Assembly: GCF_004348735.1 (NCBI RefSeq)
Contig: NZ_SMKT01000035.1
Span: 1 to 63,509, forward strand
DNA: 63,509 bases
Source of the DNA: Actinomadura sp. KC06
GTDB taxonomy: Bacteria; Actinomycetota; Actinomycetes; Streptosporangiales; Streptosporangiaceae
Reading direction: 5' to 3'
Shown in pieces: positions 24,108 through 32,698 of the stretch. Position numbers and translations under genes: made by a program. Under the pieces are notes generated by a model. That model searched no databases. It was not told where the DNA came from and worked only from the letters and a program-made list of their open reading frames with translations. The first letter of the stretch is position 1; every line of letters begins with the position of its first letter.

Positions 24108-24452
24108 ATGACCATCGGGGGGCTAGCGGCGGCCGTCGTCCTGGGCGCCGCCGTCGGCGTGCTGGGACGGCTGCTCGCGCCCGACCGGGAGAGCATGCCG
24201 GTCTGGTGCACGATCGCGGTCGGGATCGTCGCGGCGTTCGCGGGGACGGGCCTCGCCAGCCTGTTCGGCCTGGCGTCCGGGAACTGGAGCCTCTGGGAGA
24301 CGGTCTTCCAGATCTCGATCGCCGCGCTCGGCGTGTTCCTGGTGGCGGTGTGCTGGCCCAAGCGGATCGTCCACTCGCCGAGACCGCCCAGATCGCCGGG
24401 AGCGCCGGGGGCGCCCAAAGCGCCGGGGTCGAAGCCGCCCAGGGCGCCCTAG
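24108..24452 (+). CDS. GlsB/YeaQ-like small membrane protein
   Basis: This 114-residue protein has three membrane segments (about residues 3-22, 33-55 and 66-84), with the family-like GLAAAVVLGAAVGVLGRLLAP opening. It resembles the GlsB/YeaQ/YmgE transglycosylase-associated group, whose members are induced by stress but have unknown function. A C-terminal tail of about 30 residues, rich in Pro, Gly, Lys and Arg (PGAPGAPKAPGSK), is added. The ATG has GGAGGA upstream. It converges on prpE, overlapping its end by 4 bases. Confidence 0.72.
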   Translation: MTIGGLAAAVVLGAAVGVLGRLLAPDRESMPVWCTIAVGIVAAFAGTGLASLFGLASGNWSLWETVFQISIAALGVFLVAVCWPKRIVHSPRPPRSPGAPGAPKAPGSKPPRAP

Positions 24453-26332
24453 AGGGCCTTGCGCAGGACGGGGCGCAGGTCGTCCAGGACGCCGGGGTCC
24501 TCGATCGTTGAGGGGGCGGGGACCTCCCGGCCGTCGGCCATGCCGCGCATCACGCCCCGGAGGATCTTGCCGGAGCGGGTCTTGGGGAGCGCGGCGACGA
24601 CCGTGATCTCCTTGAGGGCGGCGACCGGGCCGACCTGGTCGCGGACCATCGCGACCAGTTCCGCGCACACCTCGCCCGGCTCGGCGAGGACGCCGCTCTT
24701 CAGCACGATCAGCCCGCGCGGGACCTGGCCCTTGAGCGCGTCCTGGACGCCGATGACCGCGCACTCGGCGACGGCCGGGTGGGAGGCGATGACCTCCTCC
24801 ATCGTCCCGGTGGACAGCCGGTGCCCGGCCACGTTGATCACGTCGTCGGTGCGGCCCATCACCCAGACGTAGCCGTCCTCGTCGATGTGGCCGCCGTCGC
24901 CGGTGAGGTAGTGGCCCGGATAGGTCGTCAGGTACGACTCCACGAAGCGCTCGTCGTCCTGCCAGAGGGTGGGGAGCGTTCCCGGCGGCAGGGGGAGGCG
25001 GATGGCGATGTCGCCGTCCTCGCCGGGCGGGACGGACGCGCCGTCCGGGCCGAGGACGCGCACGTCGTAGCCGGGGACCGGCACGGACGGGGAGCCGGGC
25101 TTGACCGGCATCGGCTCCAGCCCGCGCAGGTTCGCCACGATCGGCCAGCCCGTCTCCGTCTGCCACCAGTGGTCGATGACCGGACGGTCCAGGACGCGCG
25201 ACGCCCACCGGTAGGTGTCGGGGTCCAGCCGCTCCCCGGCCAGGAAGAGCGTGTCGAGGACGGACAGGTCGTGCCCGGCGAGCAGCGCGCCCTCCGGGTC
25301 CTCCTTCTTGATGGCGCGGATCGCGGTCGGCGCGGTGAACAGCGCCTTCACCCGGTGCTGCGCGGCGACGCGCCAGAACGCGCCCGCGTCCGGCGTGCCG
25401 ACGGGCTTGCCCTCGTACAGGACGGTCGTGCAGCCGGTGAGCAGCGGCGCGTACACGATGTAGGAGTGCCCGACCACCCAGCCGACGTCGGACGCCGCCC
25501 AGAACACCTCGCCGGGCCCGACGCCGAACACGTTCTCCATCGACCAGCGCAGCGCCACCGCGTGGCCGCCGTTGTCGCGGACGACGCCCTTCGGCCGCCC
25601 GGTCGTCCCCGACGTGTACAGGATGTAGAGCGGGTCGGTGGCGGCGACGGGCACGCACTCGGCGGGCCCCGCGGCGGCGACGGCCTCGTCCCACTCCACG
25701 TCCCGCGGCCGGACGAGGTCGGCGTGCAGCTGCTCGCGCTGCCGGATCACGCACCGCTCCACCTTGTGCTTGGCGAGGTCGAGCGCTCGGTCGAGCAGCG
25801 GCTTGTAGGGGACGACGCGTCCCCCCTCGATGCCGCAGGACGCCGACACGACCGCCTTGGGCCGGGCGTCGTCGATCCGGACGGCCAGCTCCCGCGCCGC
25901 GAACCCGCCGAACACGACCGAGTGCACCGCGCCGAGCCGGGCGCACGCCAGCATCGCGATGACGGCCTCCGGCACCATCGGCAGGTAGATGACCACCCGG
26001 TCGCTGCGGTCGACGCCCTGCGCCCGCAGCGCCCCGGCGAACCGGGCGACGAGGTCGGTCAGCTCGCGGTAGGTGTAGGTCTGGACGGTCCCGGTCACCG
26101 GGCTGTCGTAGATCAGCGCGGGCTGGTCGCCGCGGCCCTCCTCGACGTGCCGGTCGAGCGCGTTGTCGCAGGTGTTCAGCTCGCCGCCGGTGAACCAGCG
26201 GTAGAACGGGGGCGCGCCGTCGTCCAGCACCCGGTCCGGCGGGACGAGCCAGCGGACGTCCCGCGCCGCCAGTCCCCAGAAGCGGGTCGGATCGGCGATG
26301 CTGCGTTCGTACGCGGCCGCGTAGGCGCCCAT
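24449..26332 (-). CDS. prpE: Propionyl-CoA synthetase
   Basis: This 627-residue enzyme of the acetyl-CoA synthetase family most resembles PrpE/ACSS3. It activates propionate with ATP and CoA. LYILYTSGTTGRPKGVVRDNGGH (P-loop, about residues 234-256), WWQTETGWPI, TGDGGHIDEDGYVWVMGRTDDVINVAGHRLST (hinge) and the Lys in KTRSGKILR are intact. PKTRSGK is the usual site of reversible acylation, which Sir2 removes. The ATG at 26332 follows GGGAGGA; further upstream codons lack support. It may feed the B12-dependent acyl-CoA mutase encoded at 41.9 kb. Confidence 0.85.
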   Translation of the reverse strand: MGAYAAAYERSIADPTRFWGLAARDVRWLVPPDRVLDDGAPPFYRWFTGGELNTCDNALDRHVEEGRGDQPALIYDSPVTGTVQTYTYRELTDLVARFAGALRAQGVDRSDRVVIYLPMVPEAVIAMLACARLGAVHSVVFGGFAARELAVRIDDARPKAVVSASCGIEGGRVVPYKPLLDRALDLAKHKVERCVIRQREQLHADLVRPRDVEWDEAVAAAGPAECVPVAATDPLYILYTSGTTGRPKGVVRDNGGHAVALRWSMENVFGVGPGEVFWAASDVGWVVGHSYIVYAPLLTGCTTVLYEGKPVGTPDAGAFWRVAAQHRVKALFTAPTAIRAIKKEDPEGALLAGHDLSVLDTLFLAGERLDPDTYRWASRVLDRPVIDHWWQTETGWPIVANLRGLEPMPVKPGSPSVPVPGYDVRVLGPDGASVPPGEDGDIAIRLPLPPGTLPTLWQDDERFVESYLTTYPGHYLTGDGGHIDEDGYVWVMGRTDDVINVAGHRLSTGTMEEVIASHPAVAECAVIGVQDALKGQVPRGLIVLKSGVLAEPGEVCAELVAMVRDQVGPVAALKEITVVAALPKTRSGKILRGVMRGMADGREVPAPSTIEDPGVLDDLRPVLRKAL

Positions 26333-26448
26333 GTCGTCCTCCCGGTGCGGGTCCCTGGTCCCGCTCAGCGGCGTTCGGCCCTCCGGCGATCGGCCCCGTG
26401 CTCCGATTCGGGCCGCCCCCCTATAGGGCATGGCGCGGGCCCGGTTCG

Positions 26449-27942
26449 TCAAGGCCCCCCGCCGCTCCGCGTCCGGCGGAAGAGCCCTCCGGAGCGGCCG
26501 GTTCCGGCGGCCTGATCAGGGTGCCGCAGGCCGTGCACGACGGCGACGACGGCGGCCAGCGCGGCGCCCGCGGCGACGATCCAGAAGCACAGCACATAGG
26601 CGTCCAGGGTGGGCTCGGCGGTGCCGGGGATGACCTGCGCGGCCAGGATAGACGCGGTGATCGCGCCCGCGACGCTGCCGCCCGCGACGCGCACGAGCGA
26701 GTTGATCCCGCTGGCGATGCCGCTCTGGTCCATCGGGACGTGCTGGACGGCGAGCGTCCCGAGCGCCGCGTACGCGATCCCGAACCCGGTCCCCTGGAGG
26801 GAGCTGAACGCGAGGACGTCGTACACGTGCGAGTTCGACACGGCCAGCCAGACGTAGCACAGCGCGACGAACACCGTCCCGAGCGCGAGGGTGAAGGCGG
26901 GGCCGATGCGGGCGGCGATCCGTCCGGCCATCGTGGAGAACACCAGCATCGTGACCGTGTTCGGGAGCATGTAGAGGCCGACGTCGAGGACCGATCCGTC
27001 CAGGCCGTACCCGACGGCGCCGGGCCGTGCCTGCACGAAGCCCGAGATCAGCGTGAACGCGGCGAACATGGAGAAGCCGAGCAGCGCGGACACGAGGTTG
27101 GCCGACAGCGACCGCGGCCCGACCAGCAGGGCCAGCCGCACCAGCGGCGCGCGGACCCGCAGCTCGATCGCCACCCACGCGGCGCACAGCACCGCCGCGG
27201 CGGCGAACAGGGCGAGCACGCCGCCGGACGTCCAGCCCCAGTTGTTGCCCTCGCTGATCGCGAGCAGCAGGCTGAACAGCATGCCGGCGAGCACCGCCGC
27301 GCCGGCGTAGTCGGGCCGCCCGCCCGTCCGGCCGCCGACGTCCCTGGCCGCCACGGCGACCAGCACCAGCGCGGCGGCGGCGATCGCGGCGGCGATCCAG
27401 AACACCGGATGGTGGCTGGCGGTGCGGTCGGCGATCAGCCCGGTCACGATCATGCCGGCGCTGCCGCCGACGCCCATCGTGGCGCTGACGATCCCGATCG
27501 CCATGATGACCCGGTCGCGCGGGAAGGTGTCCCTGATCATGCCGATCGCCAGCGGGATCAGCGACGACGAGACGCCCTGCACGGCGCGCCCGGCGATGAG
27601 CACGGGCAGCGACCCGGACAGCGCGCAGATCACCGAGCCGATCAGCAGCAGGCTCAGCGCGAGCAGGATCATCCGCTTCTTGCCGTACATGTCGCCGAAC
27701 CGCGTCAGCAGCGGGGTGGCGGTCGCCCCGGCCAGCAGGGACGCGGTGAACACCCAGGTCACGTCGGTGATCGGCGCGTCGAAGGCGCGGCCGAGCTGGG
27801 GCAGGAGCGGGAGCACCAGGGTCTGCTGCACCGACACGACCATCCCGGCGGCCGCCAGCGCGAGCAGCGTGCGGCCGGTCCGCGGCGGATCGGCGGCGGG
27901 TCGCCCCGCCGTCTCGCGCGCCGTGGTCGGGACCCCCGTCAT
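26449..27942 (-). CDS. MFS transporter, probable drug exporter with 14 membrane segments
   Basis: This 497-residue integral membrane protein fits the DHA2 group of proton-driven exporters. RFGDMYGKKRMI (about residues 62-73) is the MFS motif between segments 2 and 3, and GRAVQGVSSSLIPLAIGMIRD is the family's central segment. The substrate is unknown. The ATG at 27942 has GGAGGTG 3-4 bases upstream. It is divergent from a MarR regulator with a 15-bp operator-like palindrome between them, so it is probably repressed by that protein. Confidence 0.87.
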   Translation of the reverse strand: MTGVPTTARETAGRPAADPPRTGRTLLALAAAGMVVSVQQTLVLPLLPQLGRAFDAPITDVTWVFTASLLAGATATPLLTRFGDMYGKKRMILLALSLLLIGSVICALSGSLPVLIAGRAVQGVSSSLIPLAIGMIRDTFPRDRVIMAIGIVSATMGVGGSAGMIVTGLIADRTASHHPVFWIAAAIAAAALVLVAVAARDVGGRTGGRPDYAGAAVLAGMLFSLLLAISEGNNWGWTSGGVLALFAAAAVLCAAWVAIELRVRAPLVRLALLVGPRSLSANLVSALLGFSMFAAFTLISGFVQARPGAVGYGLDGSVLDVGLYMLPNTVTMLVFSTMAGRIAARIGPAFTLALGTVFVALCYVWLAVSNSHVYDVLAFSSLQGTGFGIAYAALGTLAVQHVPMDQSGIASGINSLVRVAGGSVAGAITASILAAQVIPGTAEPTLDAYVLCFWIVAAGAALAAVVAVVHGLRHPDQAAGTGRSGGLFRRTRSGGGP

Positions 27943-27961
27943 GCACACCTCCACTACTTTG

Positions 27962-27976
27962 CTTACCTAAGTTAAG
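27962..27976. promoter_or_regulatory. MarR-type operator between MFS and marR genes
   Basis: CTTACCTAAGTTAAG is a 15-bp palindrome (CTTA-N7-TAAG, one mismatched pair) in the 51-bp divergent gap. Its place and size fit an operator controlling both genes. Confidence 0.5.
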
Positions 27977-27993
27977 GATTGTAGAGGGGTAGG

Positions 27994-28566
27994 GTGAGCG
28001 GCATGTCGTCACCGGTGCCGTCGGGCGCAGCCGGGCCGCCGGACGCCGCGCAGTCGTCGGACGTCGCGGAGATCGAGCGGGCGCTGAGCCGGGTCGCGCA
28101 CATGCTGACGCGGTTCCGCCAGCACGACCGGACGGTGATCGCCGCGGGCGTCCCGGTCGACCGCGCCGCCGTCCCGCTGCTGCGCGCCCTCGCCGAGCAC
28201 GGCCCGATGCGCCCGGGGGAGCTGGCCGCGCGGCTCGCCGTCGAGGCGCCGCACGTCACCCGCCAGGTGCAGCGGCTGGAGCGGGCCGGATACGTCGAGC
28301 TGCTGCCCGACCCCGACGACAAGCGGTGCAGGAGGGTCGGGCTCAGCGGCTCCGGGCTGCACGCGGTCGAGTCGATCCGCGCATCCGGGCGGCGCTGGAT
28401 CTCCGAGGCCCTCGCCGGCTGGTCGCCCGGCGAGCGCGAGCGGCTCGCGGGCCTCGTCCACCGCATGGTGGACGACTTCGAGGCGCACTCCGGCCACGGC
28501 GAGGCCGCGCGCTCCGCCCACACGGAGGCTGCGCGTTCCGGGCACGGCGAGGCCGCCCGCGGCTGA
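27994..28566 (+). CDS. MarR family transcriptional regulator
   Basis: This 190-residue regulator has a winged-helix domain at about residues 58-125, with LAARLAVEAPHVTRQVQRLERAGYVEL as recognition region and DPDDKRCRRVGLS as wing. It likely represses the divergent MFS exporter and itself until a small ligand binds. The C-terminus ends in three tandem 8-residue repeats of the form SGHGEAAR. GTG at 27994 and ATG at 28003 are both possible starts. Confidence 0.87.
   Translation: MSGMSSPVPSGAAGPPDAAQSSDVAEIERALSRVAHMLTRFRQHDRTVIAAGVPVDRAAVPLLRALAEHGPMRPGELAARLAVEAPHVTRQVQRLERAGYVELLPDPDDKRCRRVGLSGSGLHAVESIRASGRRWISEALAGWSPGERERLAGLVHRMVDDFEAHSGHGEAARSAHTEAARSGHGEAARG
28489..28560. repeat. Three 24-bp tandem units in the marR 3' end
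   Basis: Units begin at 28489, 28513 and 28537 and encode SGHGEAAR, SAHTEAAR and SGHGEAAR. Units 1 and 3 encode identical residues; unit 2 has diverged. Confidence 0.75.
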
Positions 28567-28705
28567 ATCCGCTGTATGTGCAGGATCTGGTTTTGCGCGG
28601 GCCTCCGGCGTCCATAGGGTTGCCTTCCGTGGACCTTCGTCTGCACTACCCCCGCGTTGATTTCCCCCGCACGGTCGTCTGCGTCCATGCACGGAGAGGC
28701 CGCTG

Positions 28706-30400
28706 ATGCAGGTCGTCACCACCGCCGGCCACGGTGGGCACGGCAAGTCCGCGCTCGTGCGCGCCCTCACCGGCAAGGACACCGACCCGCCCGGCGCCTG
28801 GACGGAGCTGCCCTCGGGGCGGCGCGTCGCGTTCGTGGACGTCCCCGGCGGCGAACGCGACGTCCCGGCGATGCTCGCCGGCGCCGCGCCCGCGCCCGCC
28901 GTGCTGCTGTCCGTCGCCGCCGACGAGGGCTGGATGCCGCAGTCGCAGGAGCACCTGGACGTCCTCGGCGCGCTCGGCGTCCGGTTCGGCGTGCTCGCCG
29001 TCACCCGGTCGGACGTCGCCGACCCGAAGCTCGCGCTGCGGCAGGCCCGCGAGCGGCTCGCCGGCACCGCGCTGCGCGGCGTCGAGGCGGTCGCGGTCAG
29101 CGCCGACACCGGCGCCGGGATGGACGAGCTGACCGCCGCGCTGGACCGCCTCGCCGGGCGCCTGCCCGTCCCCGACCCGGACGCGCCGGTGCGGCTGTGG
29201 ATCGACCACGCCTTCACCGCCGGGCGGCAGACCGTCGTCACCGGCACCCTCACCGCCGGGACGATCACCGTCGGCGACGAGCTGCTGCTTATGCCCGCGG
29301 GCGAGCGCGTCCGCGTCCGGACGATCGGCTGCGCGGGCGAACCGCACGAGACGGTCGGCGGCGTCTCCCGCGTCGTGCTGACCCTGCGCGACGCGGGACG
29401 CGTCGACGTCGGCATGGCGCTCGTCGCCGCCGACGCCTGGACCCACACCACCAGCGTCGACGTCCGCACGCGCTTCGGGGAGGCGTCCGGGAGGCTGGCG
29501 CGGCGGATGACGCTGCACCTCGGGGCCGCGGCCGTCCCGGTGCGGCTGCGCCCGCTCGGCCCCGACACGGCCCGCCTCACGCTGAACAGCCGCCTCGCGC
29601 TGCATCTGGGGGACACCGGGATCCTGCGCGACCCGGAGCGCCGGTCGATCGCGGGGGTGAGCGTGCTGGACGTCCGTCCGCCGACCCTCGTGCGGCGCGG
29701 CGCCGGGGCGGCCCGAGCGCGGGAGCTGGCGTCGTGGCCCGACCGGCCGGACGGCGCGATCGTGCTGCGCCGCCACGGCGTGCTCCGCCGCGCCGAGCTG
29801 TCGGTGATGGGCTGCGCGCCGCCGGACGGCGCCGTCGCGCTGAACGGCGAATGGCTCGCCGACCCCGCACACTGGGAGTCGCTGTTCGAACGCCTGGCCG
29901 AGGAGGCGGCCCTGCACGCGGCCGAGAACCCGCACGCGCCCGGCATTCCGCTGGAGACCGTCCGGCTGCGGCTGGGGCTTCCCGCCCGGCAGCTCGTGGA
30001 GGCGCTCGTCCGTCCGCCGCTGCGGGTGGAGGCCGGGCGCGTCTACGGCCCCGCCGACGCGCAGCCGGTCTGGACGGCGGCCGTGGAGCGCCTCAAGGCC
30101 GACCTGGCGGACTCGCCGTTCGACGCACCCGCCCCGGACCGGCTGGCCGAGCTGGGCCTCACCGGCGACGCCCTCGCCGCCGCCGAACGCGCGGGCGCCG
30201 TCCTGCGGATCACCGGCGACGGCGACGAGATCGTCCTGCCGCCGGGCGCCGACCAGGAGGCGCTGCGCGTCCTGTCCGGGCTGCCGCAGCCGTTCAGGCC
30301 GCGCCAGGCGGCCGACGCCCTCGGCACGAGCCGCCGCGTCGCCGTCGCCCTGCTCCGCCATCTGGACGGCCTCGGCCTCACCGAACGCCGCCGCTCCTGA
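28706..30400 (+). CDS. selB: SelB-like selenocysteine elongation factor with a degenerate GTPase domain
   Basis: This 564-residue protein aligns with actinomycete SelB along its length: GTPase domain, two beta-barrel domains (WIDHAFTAGRQTVVTGTL, about residue 170), and C-terminal winged helices ending TSRRVAVALLRHLDGLGLTERR. SelB delivers Sec-tRNA to the ribosome. The GTPase domain is abnormal: G1 reads GHGGHGKS instead of GHVDHGKT/S (residues 8-15), the switch I/G2 segment with its RGxTI motif is missing (about 14 residues between D27 and W32), and G3 reads DVPGGER, so the catalytic His is Gly (residue 49). G4 TRSD (100-103) and G5 VSADTG remain. It could be inactive, or function without normal GTP hydrolysis. 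GGAGAGG precedes the ATG. Confidence 0.85.
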   Translation: MQVVTTAGHGGHGKSALVRALTGKDTDPPGAWTELPSGRRVAFVDVPGGERDVPAMLAGAAPAPAVLLSVAADEGWMPQSQEHLDVLGALGVRFGVLAVTRSDVADPKLALRQARERLAGTALRGVEAVAVSADTGAGMDELTAALDRLAGRLPVPDPDAPVRLWIDHAFTAGRQTVVTGTLTAGTITVGDELLLMPAGERVRVRTIGCAGEPHETVGGVSRVVLTLRDAGRVDVGMALVAADAWTHTTSVDVRTRFGEASGRLARRMTLHLGAAAVPVRLRPLGPDTARLTLNSRLALHLGDTGILRDPERRSIAGVSVLDVRPPTLVRRGAGAARARELASWPDRPDGAIVLRRHGVLRRAELSVMGCAPPDGAVALNGEWLADPAHWESLFERLAEEAALHAAENPHAPGIPLETVRLRLGLPARQLVEALVRPPLRVEAGRVYGPADAQPVWTAAVERLKADLADSPFDAPAPDRLAELGLTGDALAAAERAGAVLRITGDGDEIVLPPGADQEALRVLSGLPQPFRPRQAADALGTSRRVAVALLRHLDGLGLTERRRS

Positions 30401-30501
30401 CGCCGCATGGCCCGGCTCCGCACGGGAAAACCGGTTGAACCGCGGGCCCGCGCTCTGGCGTCATAGATCACGGTTCGGTTCCCGTCGAGCAAGGAGAAGG
30501 A

Positions 30502-31695
30502 ATGCCGTACCAGACCATCAAGGGCGGCCGCGTTCCCATCCGGATGTGGACCGACCCCGGCACCGTCGAGGACCTCGCCCTCGACCAGCTCCGCAACGTC
30601 TCGGCCCTGCCGTGGGTGGAGGGCCTCGCGGTGATGCCCGACGTCCACTACGGCAAGGGCGCCACCGTCGGCTCGGTGATCGCGATGAAGGACGCGGTGT
30701 CCCCGGCGGCCGTCGGCGTCGACATCGGCTGCGGGATGACCGCCGCGAAGTCGTCCCTCACCGTCGAGGACATGCCGGACGACCTGTCCGCGCTGCGCTC
30801 GAAGCTGGAGAAGGCGATCCCGGTCGGCCGCGGCTCGCACCGGCAGGCCGTCGACCCGTCCGGGCTGCCGAACCTGAAGGAGCGCGGCTGGTACGACTTC
30901 TGGAAGGCGTTCGACGACCTGCACCCGGCGGTGCGGTCCCGCCTCGGCCGCGCCCGCGTCCAGATGGGCACGCTCGGCGGCGGCAACCACTTCCTGGAGC
31001 TGTGCGCGGACGACGAGGGCGCGATCTGGCTCGTCCTGCACTCGGGGTCCCGCAACATCGGCAACGAGCTGGCCGAGCAGCACATCGAGGCCGCCCGCAA
31101 GCTGCCGCACAACCAGGACCTGCCGGACAACGACCTCGCCGTGTTCCTCACCGGCACCGCCAAGATGGACGCCTACCGCCACGACCTGTTCTGGGCGCAG
31201 GAGTACGCGCGCCGCAACCGCGCCGTCATGATGGCGCTCGCGCAGGACGTCGTGACCAAGCGGTTCGGCGAGCAGCGCTGCAGGTGGGACCAGGTCATCT
31301 CCTGCCACCACAACTACGTGGCGGAGGAGGAGTACGGCGGCGTCGAGCTGCTGGTCACCCGCAAGGGCGCGATCCGCGCGGGCGCGGGCGACCTCGGGAT
31401 CATCCCGGGCTCGATGGCGACGGGCACCTACATCGTCCGCGGCCTCGGCAACGAGACCGCGTACAACTCCGCCTCGCACGGAGCGGGCCGCAAGATGAGC
31501 CGCAACAAGGCCCGCAAGAACTTCACCGTGGACGACCTGATCGAGCAGACCAGGGGAGTCGAGTGCCGCAAGGACAGCGGCGTCATCGACGAGATCCCCG
31601 GCGCCTACAAGGACCTGGAGACGGTCATCGAGGCGCAGTCCGACCTGGTCGAGGTCGTCGCCCACCTCCGCCAGCTCATCTGCGTGAAGGGCTGA
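30502..31695 (+). CDS. rtcB: RtcB family RNA-splicing ligase
   Basis: This 397-residue enzyme joins RNA 2',3'-cyclic phosphate ends to 5'-OH ends using GTP and manganese. Metal-binding motifs include MPDVHYGKGATVGS, VDIGCGM, GTLGGGNHFLE and SCHHNYV. The guanylated His is in SASHGAGRKMSRNKA, and the DGVIDE-like KDSGVIDEIPGAYKD near the end is conserved. It acts in RNA repair. CAAGGAGAAGG lies just before the ATG. It is downstream of selB with 101 bases between, possibly independently transcribed. Confidence 0.93.
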   Translation: MPYQTIKGGRVPIRMWTDPGTVEDLALDQLRNVSALPWVEGLAVMPDVHYGKGATVGSVIAMKDAVSPAAVGVDIGCGMTAAKSSLTVEDMPDDLSALRSKLEKAIPVGRGSHRQAVDPSGLPNLKERGWYDFWKAFDDLHPAVRSRLGRARVQMGTLGGGNHFLELCADDEGAIWLVLHSGSRNIGNELAEQHIEAARKLPHNQDLPDNDLAVFLTGTAKMDAYRHDLFWAQEYARRNRAVMMALAQDVVTKRFGEQRCRWDQVISCHHNYVAEEEYGGVELLVTRKGAIRAGAGDLGIIPGSMATGTYIVRGLGNETAYNSASHGAGRKMSRNKARKNFTVDDLIEQTRGVECRKDSGVIDEIPGAYKDLETVIEAQSDLVEVVAHLRQLICVKG

Positions 31696-32115
31696 GGCCG
31701 AGTAGGCGACCTGACGCCGGACGTCCCCAAGAGTTCCCCGCAGGTCTCGGGCGACTCCCGTGCCCGTGTGCCCTGCGTGTGCCCCTGCCGGGAGGGCTTC
31801 GGGGGAACTCTTGGGGATGGTCGCGCGACGGGCCTCCACGCGCCGAGCTGAACCGCGCCCCTCGCCTCCCAGCGGTACAGGTGCCCGACCCTCTCCTGGC
31901 CCGGCGCCGGCCGGTGCACGACCCTCGTGGAGTCGATCCGCCGGGCCTTCCTCGCGCACCTGGTCGGCCATCCGGCCACCACGGGCGAACACTGCAGTCG
32001 TCACATCACCTCCTCGCCCACGTGGGCTCCGATCTGATCACGAGAGAGCGGAACCGATCCGCCGGGGTGAGGTCTCAGTAGCGTCGTCGGCCCGACGTAC
32101 GAATTGAGGGGCAGC
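31696..32115. other. Gap without a recognisable gene
   Basis: No intact gene is supported in these 420 bases. They hold a long perfect inverted repeat (31725-31816) and short GTGCCC-like repeats between its arms. Minus-strand reading frames give only broken, Arg/Pro-rich text. This is the start of a decayed zone that continues to about 34.4 kb. Confidence 0.6.
31725..31816. repeat. 15-bp perfect inverted repeat with 62-base spacer
   Basis: CCCCAAGAGTTCCCC at 31725-31739 is exactly complementary to 31802-31816. It lies 30 bases after rtcB, at the edge of a decayed region. It could be a terminator for rtcB, or the remains of a recombination site. Confidence 0.7.
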
Positions 32116-32475
32116 GTGGAGAAAACCGAGCTCGTCTTTAAGTGCTGGACGGTGACGGTCGTGACCCTGGGCGTTGTGATCGGGTTCGTCGTCTACCGAG
32201 ATCCGATCAGCGATGCCTTGCAAAGGGTCACGATGATCGACGCAAAGGGGGTCAGGATCGAGCTGGCATAGCGGTCTGAGTAGCGTCATCCGTCCGCACG
32301 CGAATCGAGGGGACCTGGGTGAAATCACCAAGCTCGTCCTGGAGTACTGGAAGTCGTCGGTTTGGCCGCTCGCTGTCGCGGTCGCCTTGTTCGTCTTCCG
32401 CGATCGGATCCGGGACCCGTTGCGACGAGCTGCGGCGATCGACGTGATGGGGGTCAATCTTGAATTTGCTGAGCG
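32071..32475. repeat. 202-bp tandem duplication carrying two related small genes
   Basis: Unit 1 (32071-32272) and unit 2 (from 32273) both begin with GGTCT(C/G)AGTAGCGTC, contain GAATTGAGGGG or GAATCGAGGGG before the coding start, and encode similar single-membrane-segment proteins. The units have diverged considerably. Confidence 0.65.
32116..32271 (+). CDS. Small single-pass membrane protein
   Basis: This 51-residue protein has one membrane segment (about residues 10-27, WTVTVVTLGVVIGFVV) followed by a basic stretch (YRDPISDALQRVTMID) and ends GVRIELA. GAGGGG lies 6 bases before the GTG. It is homologous to the downstream broken copy. No function is known. GC content is lower than its neighbours, suggesting recent acquisition or decay of a mobile element. 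Confidence 0.5.
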   Translation: MEKTELVFKCWTVTVVTLGVVIGFVVYRDPISDALQRVTMIDAKGVRIELA

Positions 32476-32698
32476 GGCAGAGGTGCTAGAGGAGGCGTCC
32501 CGCGTTGATGACTACGCCCGGACGACCGACCGGTTCTTAGGCGAACTTCTCGCCGGTGACGGCCCCTGCGCCAACAGGGAGCCGTCTGGACCGAACCCGA
32601 CTCTCTACACGAAGGCCGAGCCCGAGATGAGCCACGTCCTGCTCGGCACGCCACGCAGTCGTCAGATGCTGTGTCCCTGGACACGTCTGCGCTGCTAG
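32315..32698 (+). pseudogene. Second copy of the small membrane protein, start codon out of frame
   Basis: The open frame reads EITKLVLEYWKSSVWPLAVA, FRDRIRDPLRRAAAID and GVNLEFAERAEVL, matching the upstream gene and extending it by about 75 residues. The homologous GTG (32319) is now out of frame because one base is missing relative to copy 1; the only in-frame codons before the membrane segment are a CTG at 32315 and no ATG/GTG/TTG. It is scored as a frameshifted pseudogene, though a CTG start cannot be excluded. Confidence 0.5.

Noticed and set aside
31605..31982. Minus-strand frame after rtcB as an integrase or regulator gene
   Set aside because: The text is Arg/Pro-rich, overlaps the end of rtcB and matches no family I can recognise.
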